Of a stretch of DNA of 64,000 bases, positions 35,501 through 49,000 are shown piece after piece. Numbering within the stretch: the first letter of the stretch is position 1; the number at the start of each line of letters is the position of its first letter. Source of the DNA: Symbiodinium kawagutii (lineage: Eukaryota > Sar > Dinophyceae > Suessiales > Symbiodiniaceae); assembly GCA_009767595.1 (NCBI GenBank), contig VSDK01027735.1, positions 484,428 to 548,427 of the forward strand. Direction: 5' to 3'. The notes beneath the pieces are model-generated. The model was not told the DNA's origin. It worked only from the letters and a program-made list of their open reading frames with translations, and ran no database searches. The position numbers were made by a program, and so were the translations under genes.

Positions 35501-38500
35501 TGGTGCAGCTGCCTCGGTACACTTTACTTGTCACTGGATGTGCCAGCCATACAATTTTGCAGGTACGACATACAATACATGATGCATGGATGAGGTGAGA
35601 TCATCGACCAGTTTCTTTCTTGCAACCTATATATGATTCTCATGGCATAGAAAGTCATGGACAATTAGTATCAGCAGATCTTTGCAACATACAGACTTGG
35701 ACAATCACATGACTAACAGTAATTAACCAGTATTTCACCATGATTCACCATCATTTTACATGACTGATATGAAACATGACTTGGCTCGACATGGTGGCAA
35801 CTGTGACAGCTGAGGTGTTGCCCTGCCGCGGCGGAGGACGGCAGGCCTTGCTGTGGTTCCTGTCCGCCGGCCTCCCAAGGGATGCCAAGATGACGGCGCT
35901 GTGCGCGCCCATGGAAGGCAGTGGTTGGGTGGGTGGGTGGGTCGGTGGTTTGTTGGGTGGTTGGTTGGGTGGGTGGTATCACCAGCACATGGGTGCTCAT
36001 GTTGGGGAAGCGACAAGAACAAGCTTTATCTTTGGGGCAACTGATCATTTTGACCCAGAAGCAAACTGGTGCCAGCAACCTGTGTTTTCATCCGGAAGCA
36101 CTGAGCGAGCACTGAGATGGCTGCCATAACCCATCAGTGCCCTTGGAAGGAATGCAACCACTGGCCACTTTGAGACCCTACACCCTCTGTAGCTGGGCAC
36201 TTTCACTATTTTTTCTTGGAAAAATCTACCAGCAGGTGCTGTTGCAAGTTCCAACATTCGCAGTAACATTTTGATGGTGACATGTCATGTATGGGACCCC
36301 CATGGCTGAACCACATTCTGGCTCAAGCATTGACCTCCTTCGTTACCTGTTCGAATAGATGCAGCGGAGCTGTTTGGCAAAATGTTCCCAGATGAAAAAT
36401 GATTGAGACAGTTTGGGGTGGTGCCATGCGGCCTGTTGGAGAAGACCCGGTAGATTTGAGGATGGCCATAGGGGATACAGGTTGGACATGGTTGGACCAT
36501 GCCATTGTGACCCCGGCCCGGAAGGTTTATTTGAGGGACACCAACCATCACTTGGGGGCACCTCCGGGGCTAAACCCCTAGGGATTCAAGTGACTTTGTC
36601 CAGCCGGGCCAACCGCCACAGATTTGAATCCTACGGACTTTGAGATCCGCGGTCTTTGGATGTGGCAAAGGACCCTGCTGGTCTGGGGAGGCCATGGGAC
36701 CCTGTTAGTCCTGCTAGTCTGGGAAGATGACCTTGAAACCTTGGGATCCTGTAAGATGCTGTAATTTGCTGGGCTGATTTAGATTTAGTAAGGGCTGAAA
36801 AAACAGATTCTGAGAAATGTTTTTTGCTATTTGCGTGCGCTTTACTGTTGTGCAGCTAACATTACTATAGGGTTATCGTGCCCGGTGTATAGGGAGGAAT
36901 TATATTGAATCAGAAATTTAATTCTTGTCAAATTTGGTGAGCGGGTAGACATGTAGTTGTTTTCTCGAGACATCACAGGGCGCACCATTTTCTCACTTTT
37001 TTTGTTGACATCAACCTTCGCTACTGATACTTAGAGAAATCCATCATTGATCATCAGCATTCACCATTAATTATAGCAATAACACCTTAGCATATACTGG
37101 TACGATTAGAAAATTAATCATAAGTAGTCAACATTTATAATTAAACCATTTGTCAACCATCCATATATTGGTCAACTATGGTTGTACCATCAGTTATGCA
37201 ATAAACCATTAATCAACCCGTAGTTGTACCATGAGTCAACCATTTTTTTCTTAGTTCATCATCCATGAGTTGTACCATTAGTCATCTATTCGTCCTCCAC
37301 TAGTTGTACCATTGGTTGTACCACAATGAAGACATATAATATAGTTCATCATCAACCACGGCAAGCACCGGCAAGCACCAGCAACCACCGGCCACCACCG
37401 GCCACCACCGGCCACCACCGGCCACCACCGGCGCAGGACCATCCGTTTGCCGAACAGTGCCATTATCAGCTCGAAGGACTTGGAAGCGGTCAACGACTTT
37501 CGCCGGGCGTTGAAGCAGATGTGGCATGGCAGGAGGGATGCCCGGGACGCCACCGCAACGTGATGGAGGCAACACGCAGAACCAAGGGCAACAGTCATCA
37601 ACAAGAGCCATCACCAACAATAGATTCTCAATGATTTGTTGATTTTTTGGAAACCATCTTGACACTTGGTTGATTTCGACGGTTGGTTTGTTGTCAACCA
37701 ACAGTACCAACTGTGGAATAAAAAAAGCAACAAGCGTCAGTGTAGCCCGCGGCCATGTTGTCATGCATGATATGCCCTCTGGTAAACTAACATGGCTGGC
37801 TAGAAAATCCACCATTTCAACGGATGTTTTCCAAGGGTTTTCCACCATAAAGATGGTGAATTCTCCAGCCAGCCATGTTAGTTTCCCACCCTATGATTAG
37901 CCATTGTTTTCCTTATTAATGCTTGGTCATTATCCCCTATTATTGGTTGATTAATATTGACCCATAGCCATGTAGCTTGAACACATGCATCACTTGTTTC
38001 TTTGATACGCTGATGGAGGTGCTTACCACATATGTCCTCGGCGATGGGTCGGTGTTTAGCAGCTGTGTGTACATTGAGTACAGCAGGCCTTTAGCCAGAC
38101 TGAAGTTCTTTTTCGGTTTACCATCCAATTGATATTCCAGTTATAATAGATTATGTGATTAGTAAGAATAATAAAGTCTATAGTCAAGCACCAATACTGA
38201 TATTTATAAATCATTCTTTTTCGTTAATGACTAGTAACTGACCGTTACAAACCATACCAATTGGATTATAAGTCAATTAGCCATCATTATCAGTAACCAA
38301 TACTATTTAAATTAGAATCCAATAGTATTGGTTATTTTAAACAGTAACCAATACTGGTATTTAAATAATATTATCATTATCAGTAGCCATACTATTATCA
38401 GTAACCAATACTATTTAAATCAGAATCCACTTGGTATGGTTAGTATCATTAGCATAAAATATCCAAAAATGATGGCTAATTGACACCATTTATCAGAATC

Positions 38501-40783
38501 CAACTATTTTTGGTTATTTTTGGTTGTTGAGAATCAGCTGGTTAAATAGATAACCATACCATCAATTAACCAATCAATTAATCAATGACCATACCATCAT
38601 TTTTGGTTATTGCTGCCTGAGGCAGAGCTATCAGCCCCATCGCTTGGCCGGAACCTGGCAGAGCGACGCTGAAGGCGCGCCGGGTGCAGAGGTCTTTCGA
38701 ATCGCCACTCGGTGACCATCACGGGGAAGCAACGGGAAGGGAAACCGGGTCATTGCCAGGGAGTAGTAGTTATAGAAGGTTAGTTTCAGGCTTATAGGGA
38801 TGACTGTAGTCAATAATCAGCAGAATTACTAATAGTTCCAGGCTTGTGGGGATGATAGTGGTCAATTGCCAGCACTAATTGTTGGATGTAACTTACAATA
38901 CGCCTCAGGGCAGTGGCGACCGCGAGTTCAGTAGGGGAGCTGTACTGAAATAGCTGAGAGTTCACTGTTCACTTGACAGACCCTGAAACTAGATTGGATT
39001 CCTTGAAAGTTCGTGTGGAAAGTATCACTGAGTTGCTTTATGGCAAAATCTACAGGAAACTCTGTTTCAATCACCAGTGGTAGGGGTTTCCTGGAGACCT
39101 TCCCATCAACCATTTCTGGGAAAACATGGTTTTTCTTACGCTGGACCTTGAAGTGCGTTTCCTATGGAGGTGGGATGGTGAGAAGTGGCAGGAGCTGGGT
39201 GATTCTCTTCGTGTAAGCTGCTACAATCCAGCCGTTGTCCTCCCGTTGTTGAATCCTTGTAGTTGGCGGTGAAAACAATTAGTGATGCGAACACATTTGG
39301 GGGTTTCTTAGCATAGGGGTACCCCCAAATCATCCAATAGTAATCATTCTTAGCAATAAACCACCTAATATTTGGGGCCCCCTATTTTGAGAAACCACCA
39401 TTTGAGTTGAAAAGATGTTTGCTGAAACAAATCTGCAGATCATAGTTGTCAGAAAAACTTACGTGAAAATCTGCAAAGTCATTCCAATGATTCCAACAAA
39501 AAAGCACGCTGAGTTTAGCAACGTCCAAGTATCTAAAAGCAGTTTGATCATAGGCGAGTCAGAGCTGAACAGCTAGTTTGCAACAATGATCAGCATCTAC
39601 AAATCTACAACGTAGATATAATGTTGGTGGGTGGGTCCTGTTTCAGATTATATCAGGGCGACCCTTAAAGCACAACAATCTATGAGATGGTTAGTGAACA
39701 GGTCAAGTACTGTTCCAATCCTAGCAAATCAACAAATCAATCAATCAACGAACCAAACAACCAATCAACAAACTTATCAATCCGTGTTCAATCAACTAGC
39801 CAGTAAGTCATCAAACAAGTCAAGATTAGTCAGGGACTGGCAATCCACCAACTGATGTGAGTAGGTTGCTAGTGTGGTCAATCTTCAAATCATAGGAGCC
39901 AGGTTTACCCCAAGCCCAAACCACAGCCCCCAAGGAGTGCTTGGAGGATATGGACGAAGAAGGGCACAGAGACGTCCTTTGCATCTCGAAGCTGTTTCCG
40001 GAGCTGGGAGGCGACAATCCGAAACTGGAATTCTGCTTGGTTCCTGGGGGTTGGCGAATGGCGACCAGGGATCTTGGTGGTGGCTGCCGTCATGACCATG
40101 CTTGATGGTGTCGAGGGTTGGGCCTCCAAACCTTGAAAAGGATGGAAACCTAGAGCTTCCAATGATTGTGCGTCTGGAAGATGGCTATGCTTTGGCTACG
40201 ATTATCCTCTGGTGCCCGATGTTTCCCCCTTGCTATCCTTTGGGATTAAGCCATTTTGTGGCTCCAATCAAGTTATCTTATGGTTACCCTATTGGCCTAT
40301 GGTTACCCCAAGTTCCCTTGGGTTGACATCTGGTCAGGCCCCCAGAAGCTCTACCATGTCCCGGGCGGTTGGGCTTTGGGAACCACTGAGCCACCTATCT
40401 TGGAAGAGATGTGACTGGGTGCCAACGCTGATGTGGTGCCATCCAACTGAGCTGTTGCAGTGCCCTCCATAGGTCATACGTGCACGAATCCATGCATACA
40501 TACTGCAACAATAATCAATACTATTTCTTCCATCTTGTATACTTCATCATATTTCAGTAAGATAGTGCGTTTATGTGTATGTATATGTATTTATATGTGT
40601 GTATGTATAGATGTATATGTGTATAATGTGTGTATATCTGTAGTGTATGTATACATGCAGGTATATTGTCGAGCTTACTGGTGTCTTAGCGTTTGAGCTA
40701 TGATATATGTTTGCTATTTGCTTTGGCGGGAAGGTTGTTACTTCGTTTCTCTTGATACAGTTAGTTGCTGCTGCTTCTGCTGC

Positions 40784-40838
<55 letters not shown>

Positions 40839-42767
40839 GATAATTTTGACGTTGATGTTGTTGATGTTGTTGTTCTTTGTTGTTGTTCTTGCTTTGTTCT
40901 GGTTCTTGTTCTTGTTCTTGTCTTGGTGTTTGTTGTTTTTGTTTGCTGTTGTCGGCTATTGTTGGTTGTTGTTGGTTGTTGTTGGTTGTTGTTGGTTGTT
41001 GTTGTTGATTGTTGTTGGTTGTTGTTGGTTGTTGTTGGTTGTTGTTGTTGATTGTTGTTGGTTGTTGCTTGTTTTTGCTGGTTGTTGTTCTTGTTGGCTA
41101 TTGTTGCTTGTTCTTGTTGGTTGTTATCATGACCCCACCGGGAGATGCGAGATGCCACAACATCCATGAAGTACTGCGATGGAATGAAAAGGCTTGGCTC
41201 CTTATCTGGTCGGTGGTTAAGCGATTCGGAGCCAAAGGTATCCCTATAATTACCCGCTTTCAAAAGGGAAAGCTGAGGAGCTACCAGGGGTGGTGTAATG
41301 GTAGTTATTACGCTCAGATTGAGAACCTCATCCGTGCCAGGTAGCATGTAAAGACTACTCAAATGCGCCGCTGATCAAATCAATGCTCGTCAAAAGTTCA
41401 ATCGTTTGAGGGAAATCAACTCAAGTTGCAATGATGACAGGCAGAGAACTGCATGTCCATGTGCTCGAAATTGATGCTTAGTTATATAAATAAGCAAAAA
41501 CCGGAGACTCGATGATGAATCGACACTTTGCTGAATGTTTGCTCGTGAATGACGGATAACGAATCCAAGTGGTTAGATATCAGAATTATTCAAGCAAAGC
41601 TTCTTTGGGCTTCAAGGTGGTTGAGTGCCTTTCTCAAATGTTGCCACCCGTGAACAAGTTTCTGTTTGGCGACCCTCGTGGCGCCAGAAGTGCGTTGATT
41701 CTTGTTGGGGCCATTGATGCCACCCATGAGTATATGGTAGGTATATGGCTATGGGTCAATATTAACCAACCATAATAGGGGATAATGACCAACAATCATA
41801 AGGGAAACAATGGCTAATGACAGGGGAACCAGGGGTACAGGGTTTTGACCCAGACCCATATATCACCAGGATCATACGATAGTGAGACTTCTTCAAATCA
41901 GCCAACGTCCATGAACACGAAATAGCCCTGCCGGTAGATACCCAGTAGGAAAAGTCAGTTGCTGGCATTGTCTTGAGAAAACAAGTTGCCCGAACAGTCA
42001 TGGTGGTTGAGTTCAAGATCACTGGGAGATCCAACAGCCTGCTGACCATCAGATGGCATGCAAGCCATCACCAAAGGATGGTAATTGTATGCAACTGAAC
42101 CATTCAGTTCTGAGACCATGTCAGGAGCTGAAACAGCTGACTGCTCCGGTGTAGATACACATTATTCAGAGACCCTCAGAAACTAACATTCAGCACATCG
42201 GCCTGGCTAGTCTACTGCACGTATCTATCTACCTTTCTTATTCCGTTTTATTTATTAATTTATCTATTTGATCGATTCATCGATCTACCTATCTATCCAT
42301 CCATCCATCCATTCATTCATCCATCTATCCATCCATCCATCCAGAAAGGGGAAGGTTGTGCCGTGTATTTGATAGTTTGTTCATATTTTGCCTCCTTGTT
42401 TCGATGAAAACTGAAGCTTGAACATCACCAACATTCATAGCACATTTTGACTCACCAAGGGTCATCTTTGGTTTTGGTGTGCCCCAGTTAGGAAGCCCGT
42501 ACACATTTGATCAGATCATATGATATAATGCGCCTTGGCGGAGCAGGGAATACATCTATAGTCAGAAGGTTCTCAAACTGTTTCATCACCACCAACCACC
42601 AACAACCTGAAACGGGCTATCACGACACCAAACACATTTGCAACATCAACCATCGTCATTATAGCACTAATCATGATGAGCCATCATCAACCACATAAAC
42701 CATCATCCACCAGCACAGACCATTATCTGACATCACCAAACATTATCAACCCTCAGGAGTCATCATT

Positions 42768-42802
<35 letters not shown>

Positions 42803-42845
42803 GCAGCATCAGCATCATCATCATCATCATCGTCATCGTCATCAG

Positions 42846-42908
<63 letters not shown>

Positions 42909-42937
42909 CATCGTCATCATAATCGTCATCGTCATTG

Positions 42938-42991
<54 letters not shown>

Positions 42992-43027
42992 ACATCATCA
43001 TCATCATCATCATAATCATCATCATCC

Positions 43028-43064
<37 letters not shown>

Positions 43065-46000
43065 GATTATCATCGTCAGCATCATCGTCAGCATCATCAG
43101 TATTCCAGCCCGCTGGGTCACCCCATCCCCGGGATGATCCCATCCCCTGGATGTCGAGGCCCGATGGCTTGCAATTTGGCAGCAGCTTCCTGACACGCAA
43201 AACGGGAGAGGACCTAGCCATCATGGAGCAGTTCAACCCACAAAGCCTCCAGGCCATGGCGGGACTCCGCTGGGGGGCTTGCTTCAAGGGTAGCTATGGT
43301 TGATACATGTTGATACAACCAGACTTAGCTCACGGAACCCACTGTTCACCTCCTGGTTTCTCGTGGAGCTGACAGGATTTCGTTGCTGAATTTGCTTGGA
43401 TTTGGGGGTGATTTTAGACAGAAAGGAACGCACTGATTTCTTTTCAAGGGTTGGGTGGCACCCGGGAGACTCATTCCATGCCATGAGCAGATGCAAGTAC
43501 ATCAATTGTTCCAAGATTTCCTGCCAAAGGAACCCCGACCTGATAAGTGAACGATTTTCGGATGGATCATAAACATGATTTAACATGAAATTTTTGATGT
43601 TTTAACGTTTTCTTTACCCTTTGGTAATCTAACAAGTGTTTAATAAACTGGATGATAATTGCGGGGTCCCCTATGACTTGAGAAACACCCAAATCACTAA
43701 CATTCATCTACCATTTGTAGCTGGTTTCCCAAAATTTCTCGTAATAAGATATGTTGGTTTTCCATGGTTTCCTAGGGTTTTTTCCATAATGTTCCATAGT
43801 TTCCTATGGTTTCATTGGTTTCCTATGCTTTTCCTCGGTTGCCCCCAGACCACCCGATGACAACACACCTCGGTGACCAACTGACTTGTGTCGCTGCAGG
43901 CGTTACGAGAAGCTGCTGACGTGTTGTTCAAGGCGAGACACGGGGACTGGCTGCGGAGGTGGCAGGTGATTTGAAGGGTTTGGACATGGCTATGGATCAA
44001 TATTAACCAACCAACTAATGGGGGATTTCCACCAACAATAATAGGGAATACAATGGCTAATGATAGGACATGGGTGTTTCTCAAAATAGGGTACCCCAAA
44101 AATGGCTGGTTTATGACTAAAAAATGGCTGGTTTATTACTATAAATGGCTGGTTTTAGACATGGCTATGGGTCAATATTGATCAACCAGTAGTAGGGGAT
44201 GATAACTGACAATTTCATAGGGAAAACCATGGTTAATGATGGGGGAGCCAGGGGTACAGGGTTTTGACCCACTGCCACATGGTGAAGAATGGTCGAGAAT
44301 AAGCAACAAAATATGGTCGATAATGACTAAGCATTAGCTAGGCATAGATCACCCATGATTGTTGATTATAATACCGTGTCACCATGGTTTTAGTCTTAGC
44401 CAATAGATTTAGTTTTTAGCCAATGAATTGAATTGTAATCCCGTCTCACCATTGGCCTATGTTAAGATTGCTGTAGCGTTATTAGGAATTAGCTTGCAGC
44501 TTACCCTCTGCAAAACTAACCTGGACCATGCTTCATGGGTAAATTAGCTGAATAGATGGTGAACTTTCTACTTTACCAGGCAAGTTTCCCAATAGATTAA
44601 ACCCCCCGCAGCTTAACCATAGCTTATCTCTCAACCCTCGGGTCATCTAACACGTTCAATGGAAAATCCACCATTTGTAGCTAGGGGTTTCTCTATCAAA
44701 AGAGTGGTTTCCCATTGCTATGTGAGATCACTGGAGTGTAACCCACAGCTCAAGATCACTGGCTTGGTCCACGGGAAAATCCAGATTGGAAACCTTTGTT
44801 TGAATCAATGCAGGAAAATCCACAGTAAGAAGAAATAAGGAATCCTCAGCTTATTTCTTATCTAGCTAAATCATTGAGGGTTTGATACCCACATAACTGT
44901 TTGCCCAAACATTGAGTATATTCCGATTGCCGAACCAATCACCCAATCTACCAGCCTACCCACAGTTTCTTATTTTTTTTGTTTAGGGTATCTACAGCTT
45001 CGCTATTTAGGATCAGCTGAAACAGCATCTTATTTGGTGGTTTCTGAAAATAGGGGACCCCCAAAATGGATAGTTTACTATTATAAATGATTAATGAAGC
45101 ATGATTTAGGGGTAACCCTATTTGGAGAAACACCCATTTATCAGCTGTTTAATATTTAGGGTTTGATTTCCCCATATCATTCAGCTGATCCACAGCTTCC
45201 AGCTCTTCCAGGCCTCCTGCGCCGAGCCGGCGCCGAAACGTGGCCCCTGGCCCGCGCGGCTGGTGCCGGTGTGCGCGGAGACGGCCATGTGTCATGGCTG
45301 GAGTTCGAGTGGTGGTTTGCTGGTTGGCCATCCAGCTACAACCTAGGAAAACCCTGGCAAACCATAGGAAAACCCTAGGAAACCTTGGGAAAATCATGGG
45401 AAAACCAGGGAAAATCACCAGAATTTGCGAGGGACCCGGCGAAATGATCCATTTATGATGTATTTTCTACTGCCATGTGAAATTACAAGAGGGTATCGAT
45501 ACGTTGGGTAGTGATGCTTCAAGCTGAGTGGATGACCTCACGAACGATCCAGGCAGTAAATGATAATGGACAACGACATGTTTAAGAACCCTGGTAAATC
45601 ATGGTTCACCATGGTTGACGCACATCAAAGGTATATCTACTCAAGATCATATTTGGCTGTTCGTTGGGAGGGAGCTAAGGAGCCAGGGGTATCCCGAAAA
45701 CCTCCTAGTGGGACCAGCAGTGCCCAGACCAAATGGTAGATATGTGTTTTCATGGTGTGTTGATAGTTGAATCATCGTAAGTCATTGGTATCATAAGCAT
45801 GGTCAATCCTGATTGGCCAGGAGTAGTGAACTGTTAGGCGTGAATGTTCACCTTAAATGAATCAAATATGCCCAATCATGGTCAATGATGGGTTTTAGTA
45901 GTGGTACATAATCATTAATAGGGGCAATACTACGGGAAAACCAGCAACAATAGTGATACATAGGGGCAATTGACAACATGATAAGCAATAGTTTTCTGGT

Positions 46001-49000
46001 AATTTTTCTTTTGTGCATGCCACTATCCAGGATGTTACTTGCCAGAAGCATGTGGCACCCTTCCATCATTTCGTAAACTGACATGGCATGTGCGGTTATG
46101 TGCGGGCTGCAGCCAAGACTTCCCATGCTTTGCATGAAAAAGATAAAAAGGGAACATGGCTCAGGAGATATGTAGCACTGTAGCAGATCCTGGATGAATT
46201 TCTATTCTATCAAACCACTTGTGCCAAGGGCTTCCAGTGATTCAGACACTTGGCCTCCTCCATGTTGATACAGTTTGCCCGGTCTACGCCCATCGCCCAA
46301 ACACCAATAGTACAACCGAAGACCTCACGGGACACCGGTGGTTTTCTGGTGAATATGTTTTCACTTTTTGCTCCCGGACTGCTGGTCAAAGAATGTTCTG
46401 AACTGATGCTCTGAAAGGAAAGCACCCTCAGACACAGAGCATTTTATTCTGTTATGTTCCTGCTAAGCTATCCATTCAATGCTTGTCTTGACTGTTTGTT
46501 ATTGATTTATCCATATTCAACCCATGGATTATTCACCACGGAGTTGCTGTACCTTGGTTCCCCATGGTAACTCATGGTGAATCAATCAACGCGCTGGTTC
46601 AGAGCATCGTGCAGCAGGTCGCCGTTTGACTTGAATGTCATTCACCAGCGGATGGCGGTGTTCTGCAACCACTTGCAGGTGGGGGTGGCAAGTGCTGGTT
46701 GAGGGACCCCCTTAGAAGGTCACTTTGGGTCCACATGTGGACGGCGACATTGCAAACATGTGATCTGTTGTGATGGGTCCGGTCGTGAGACAATCATCAC
46801 CCAGCAATCAATCATCAAGCCATCATCGCTTCATCATTTATCATCACAATGCTATCAGCAACCATCACTTAGCAGCAAACTAAACATTCTTCACAAAGTA
46901 CCTAAAGATTATTTACCAGCTCACCATCCATGCGTCACCAGCTTAATAACGGACTTATCAACTATCATTCACCAACTAATTAACTTGATTCATTATATAG
47001 CTCATTATCACCATTATACTTAACCACTGAACTAGTACAGTCAACCAACTAACCAACTTATCAGCTATCACTATACTATCATTAACCATCACTACTATGG
47101 TTAAGCAGCTCCATATCCATTCTTCCCCAGCTATGAACAAATTACCCACCACTACTCTCCACTTCTCGTTGGCGCCGTGGCACCAAGTCCCGTGACGATC
47201 TTTTCGGCTTCATGTCAGAGGTGGAGCGCGCGGTTTGGTTCGGGGCTGCGGGTGGCGCAATGGCGGAGTCAGGGATGAAGCAACAATAACCAACTAATGG
47301 TGAAGCCTAGCTGGTTAATGGTTAATCATAAGGGATGATAACCAACAATCATAGGAAATATACCAACTAAAAATACTTGGTTACTAATTAATGCTTATTA
47401 TTGGATGATTTAGGGGTACCCCCATTTTGAGAAAGCACCATTTCTTGGGGACTGACTGTACCCCATGAAGGTCGAGTGGTGAGACCCACAGCCTTTGGCG
47501 CTTCAGGAGGAAGATGAAGATGCCAACTCAGATGATGAGGTTTACATCGACCAGTCTCTGGAGAAGATTAACAAGGCAATCATGCGCGATGTGCATGGGG
47601 TCACTATGGCTTTTGAGAAACGGAGTGATCCATATTTCACTGAATTTCAAGTGCTGATACATCATCACTTGAAATTTCAAATGCTGTGGTTCATCAGGGT
47701 TGCACAACAAATTTGCTTCATTTATTCTCCAAGCAATGATTAGATTACTGTACCCGTTTTGAGGACTGCCGACGCAGCTACAGCCCATCCGCTAGATCCA
47801 GGTACAATTCCCACATCAAGTATCACCAGAATATAGTCCTGTGCTCCACCATACTATCTGAGACAACCCAAACTGAAGTAATATACCCTATGCCATACAG
47901 TACGCTAGTTCCACATGCATATATGGACGATAAGTACATCTTTACATTGTGCCTAGAACTGAGCTGTCTATATAAGCTATGCACCAAACGTATAACATGT
48001 CAACGATACCGTGCCCCGAGTTGTGGTGTCGCTGCCACCAATTTGAGGCTCGTTGAACCATTTTGGGCACATAGCACGTGCAAAGTAAATTGTATAGAAT
48101 ATAGGGTTACAACCATGTGTCAAAGGTAAATGATCTAAATAGTGAACTTTGGAGGGCAGATGTGCACTTGATCAGCATGGCAGCATGACTATAATAGAGA
48201 CCACAACAACTAGCGGGATGATGTCAGTTTTGCTTGGCCGAAGTTTCAGCTGTTCGCTCACACTTGCTCAGCTGGCTGGAGTACCGTGAAAGCTAACGTT
48301 TGCACAGCTATAGGAACACTGTTGACACCAATTTGGTACAAGATGTGAGTGTCATATATGACTTTGGGTATTTATTTGAAGTGTTGTTGGACAACAATCT
48401 TGCAACAAGTCCGGGATGTTCGGTCGATAAGAGAAGAGATCATATATCAACCAGGTGCAGGACTTGACTGAGAAATGGTTGAACCTTCACTCGCCTTCAA
48501 CCAGAATCATTAACCACTATTAACCATAGTGAACCCTAGAAATTCCATGAAAATCCCATGTGCCCGTGTCATCTCCAGGACTACATGTGGAAATTGGCCT
48601 ATGATCAAAGCTTTGACCCGGGCGACTGCGAAGATCTGCAACTGCCAGAGACTCTTGGAGCTGGACATGGCCGTTGCCGGTAAACCAACATGGCTGGCTG
48701 GATTTTATCCACCGTTTCAATGGGGATGTTCTCCTAGGGTTTTCCCAACAGAATGGTGGATTTTCCAGCCAGCAATGTTACTTCGCCAGAGGGGAGTTGG
48801 CGATTGAACATGTGCCAGTGGCTCAACTGTTGCGATTTGCAACTGCCAGAAACTCTGGATGGCTGGCGTTTGGAGATTCAAGCTGCAACCTTGGGATATG
48901 GGTGAACTAGCAGGCAAGAGATTTGAGTCGGAGATGAATGCGACTGTATATGTATACTGGATATACTCTAAGATCGTATTTCACTGTGACAATGTTTATG

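Larger units (their letters stand above)
35901..37436 (+). other. Intron, about 1.5 kb
   Basis: Has a GGTGGG/GGTT run (35926-35975), 'accattagtcatc' words (37180-37320) and a 10-bp CACCGGCCAC array that ends exactly at the next exon. Confidence 0.5.
37537..38621 (+). other. Intron, about 1.1 kb
   Basis: A family C element (37773-37892) is immediately followed by an inverted partial family B element (37896-37973). 38160-38600 is AT-rich with facing ccaatac/gtattgg blocks. Confidence 0.5.
40063..43158 (+). other. Intron, about 3.1 kb
   Basis: A gtatgtatatgt field (40565-40660), the GTT microsatellite (40781-41125), a family B copy (41743), an ATCC run (42281-42343) and the ATC microsatellite (42762-43100). 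Confidence 0.5.
43290..45211 (+). other. Intron, about 1.9 kb
   Basis: Family C left end (43617), family A half (43650), a nested B-A-B cluster (43984-44280), a diverged family C copy (44636) and a full family A copy (45039). Confidence 0.5.

Noticed and set aside
37300..37848. 182-codon antisense ORF
   Set aside because: Shadow of the 37437 exon plus the CACCGGCCAC array.
40571..41362. 263-codon antisense ORF rich in Thr, Asn and Gln, and matching sense Leu/Val ORFs
   Set aside because: They translate the GTT and GTTGTTGGTT repeat.
42673..43287. Long ORFs of poly-Ile, poly-Met and poly-Asp on both strands
   Set aside because: They translate the ATC microsatellite; all frames stay open because the repeat has no stop codons in most registers.
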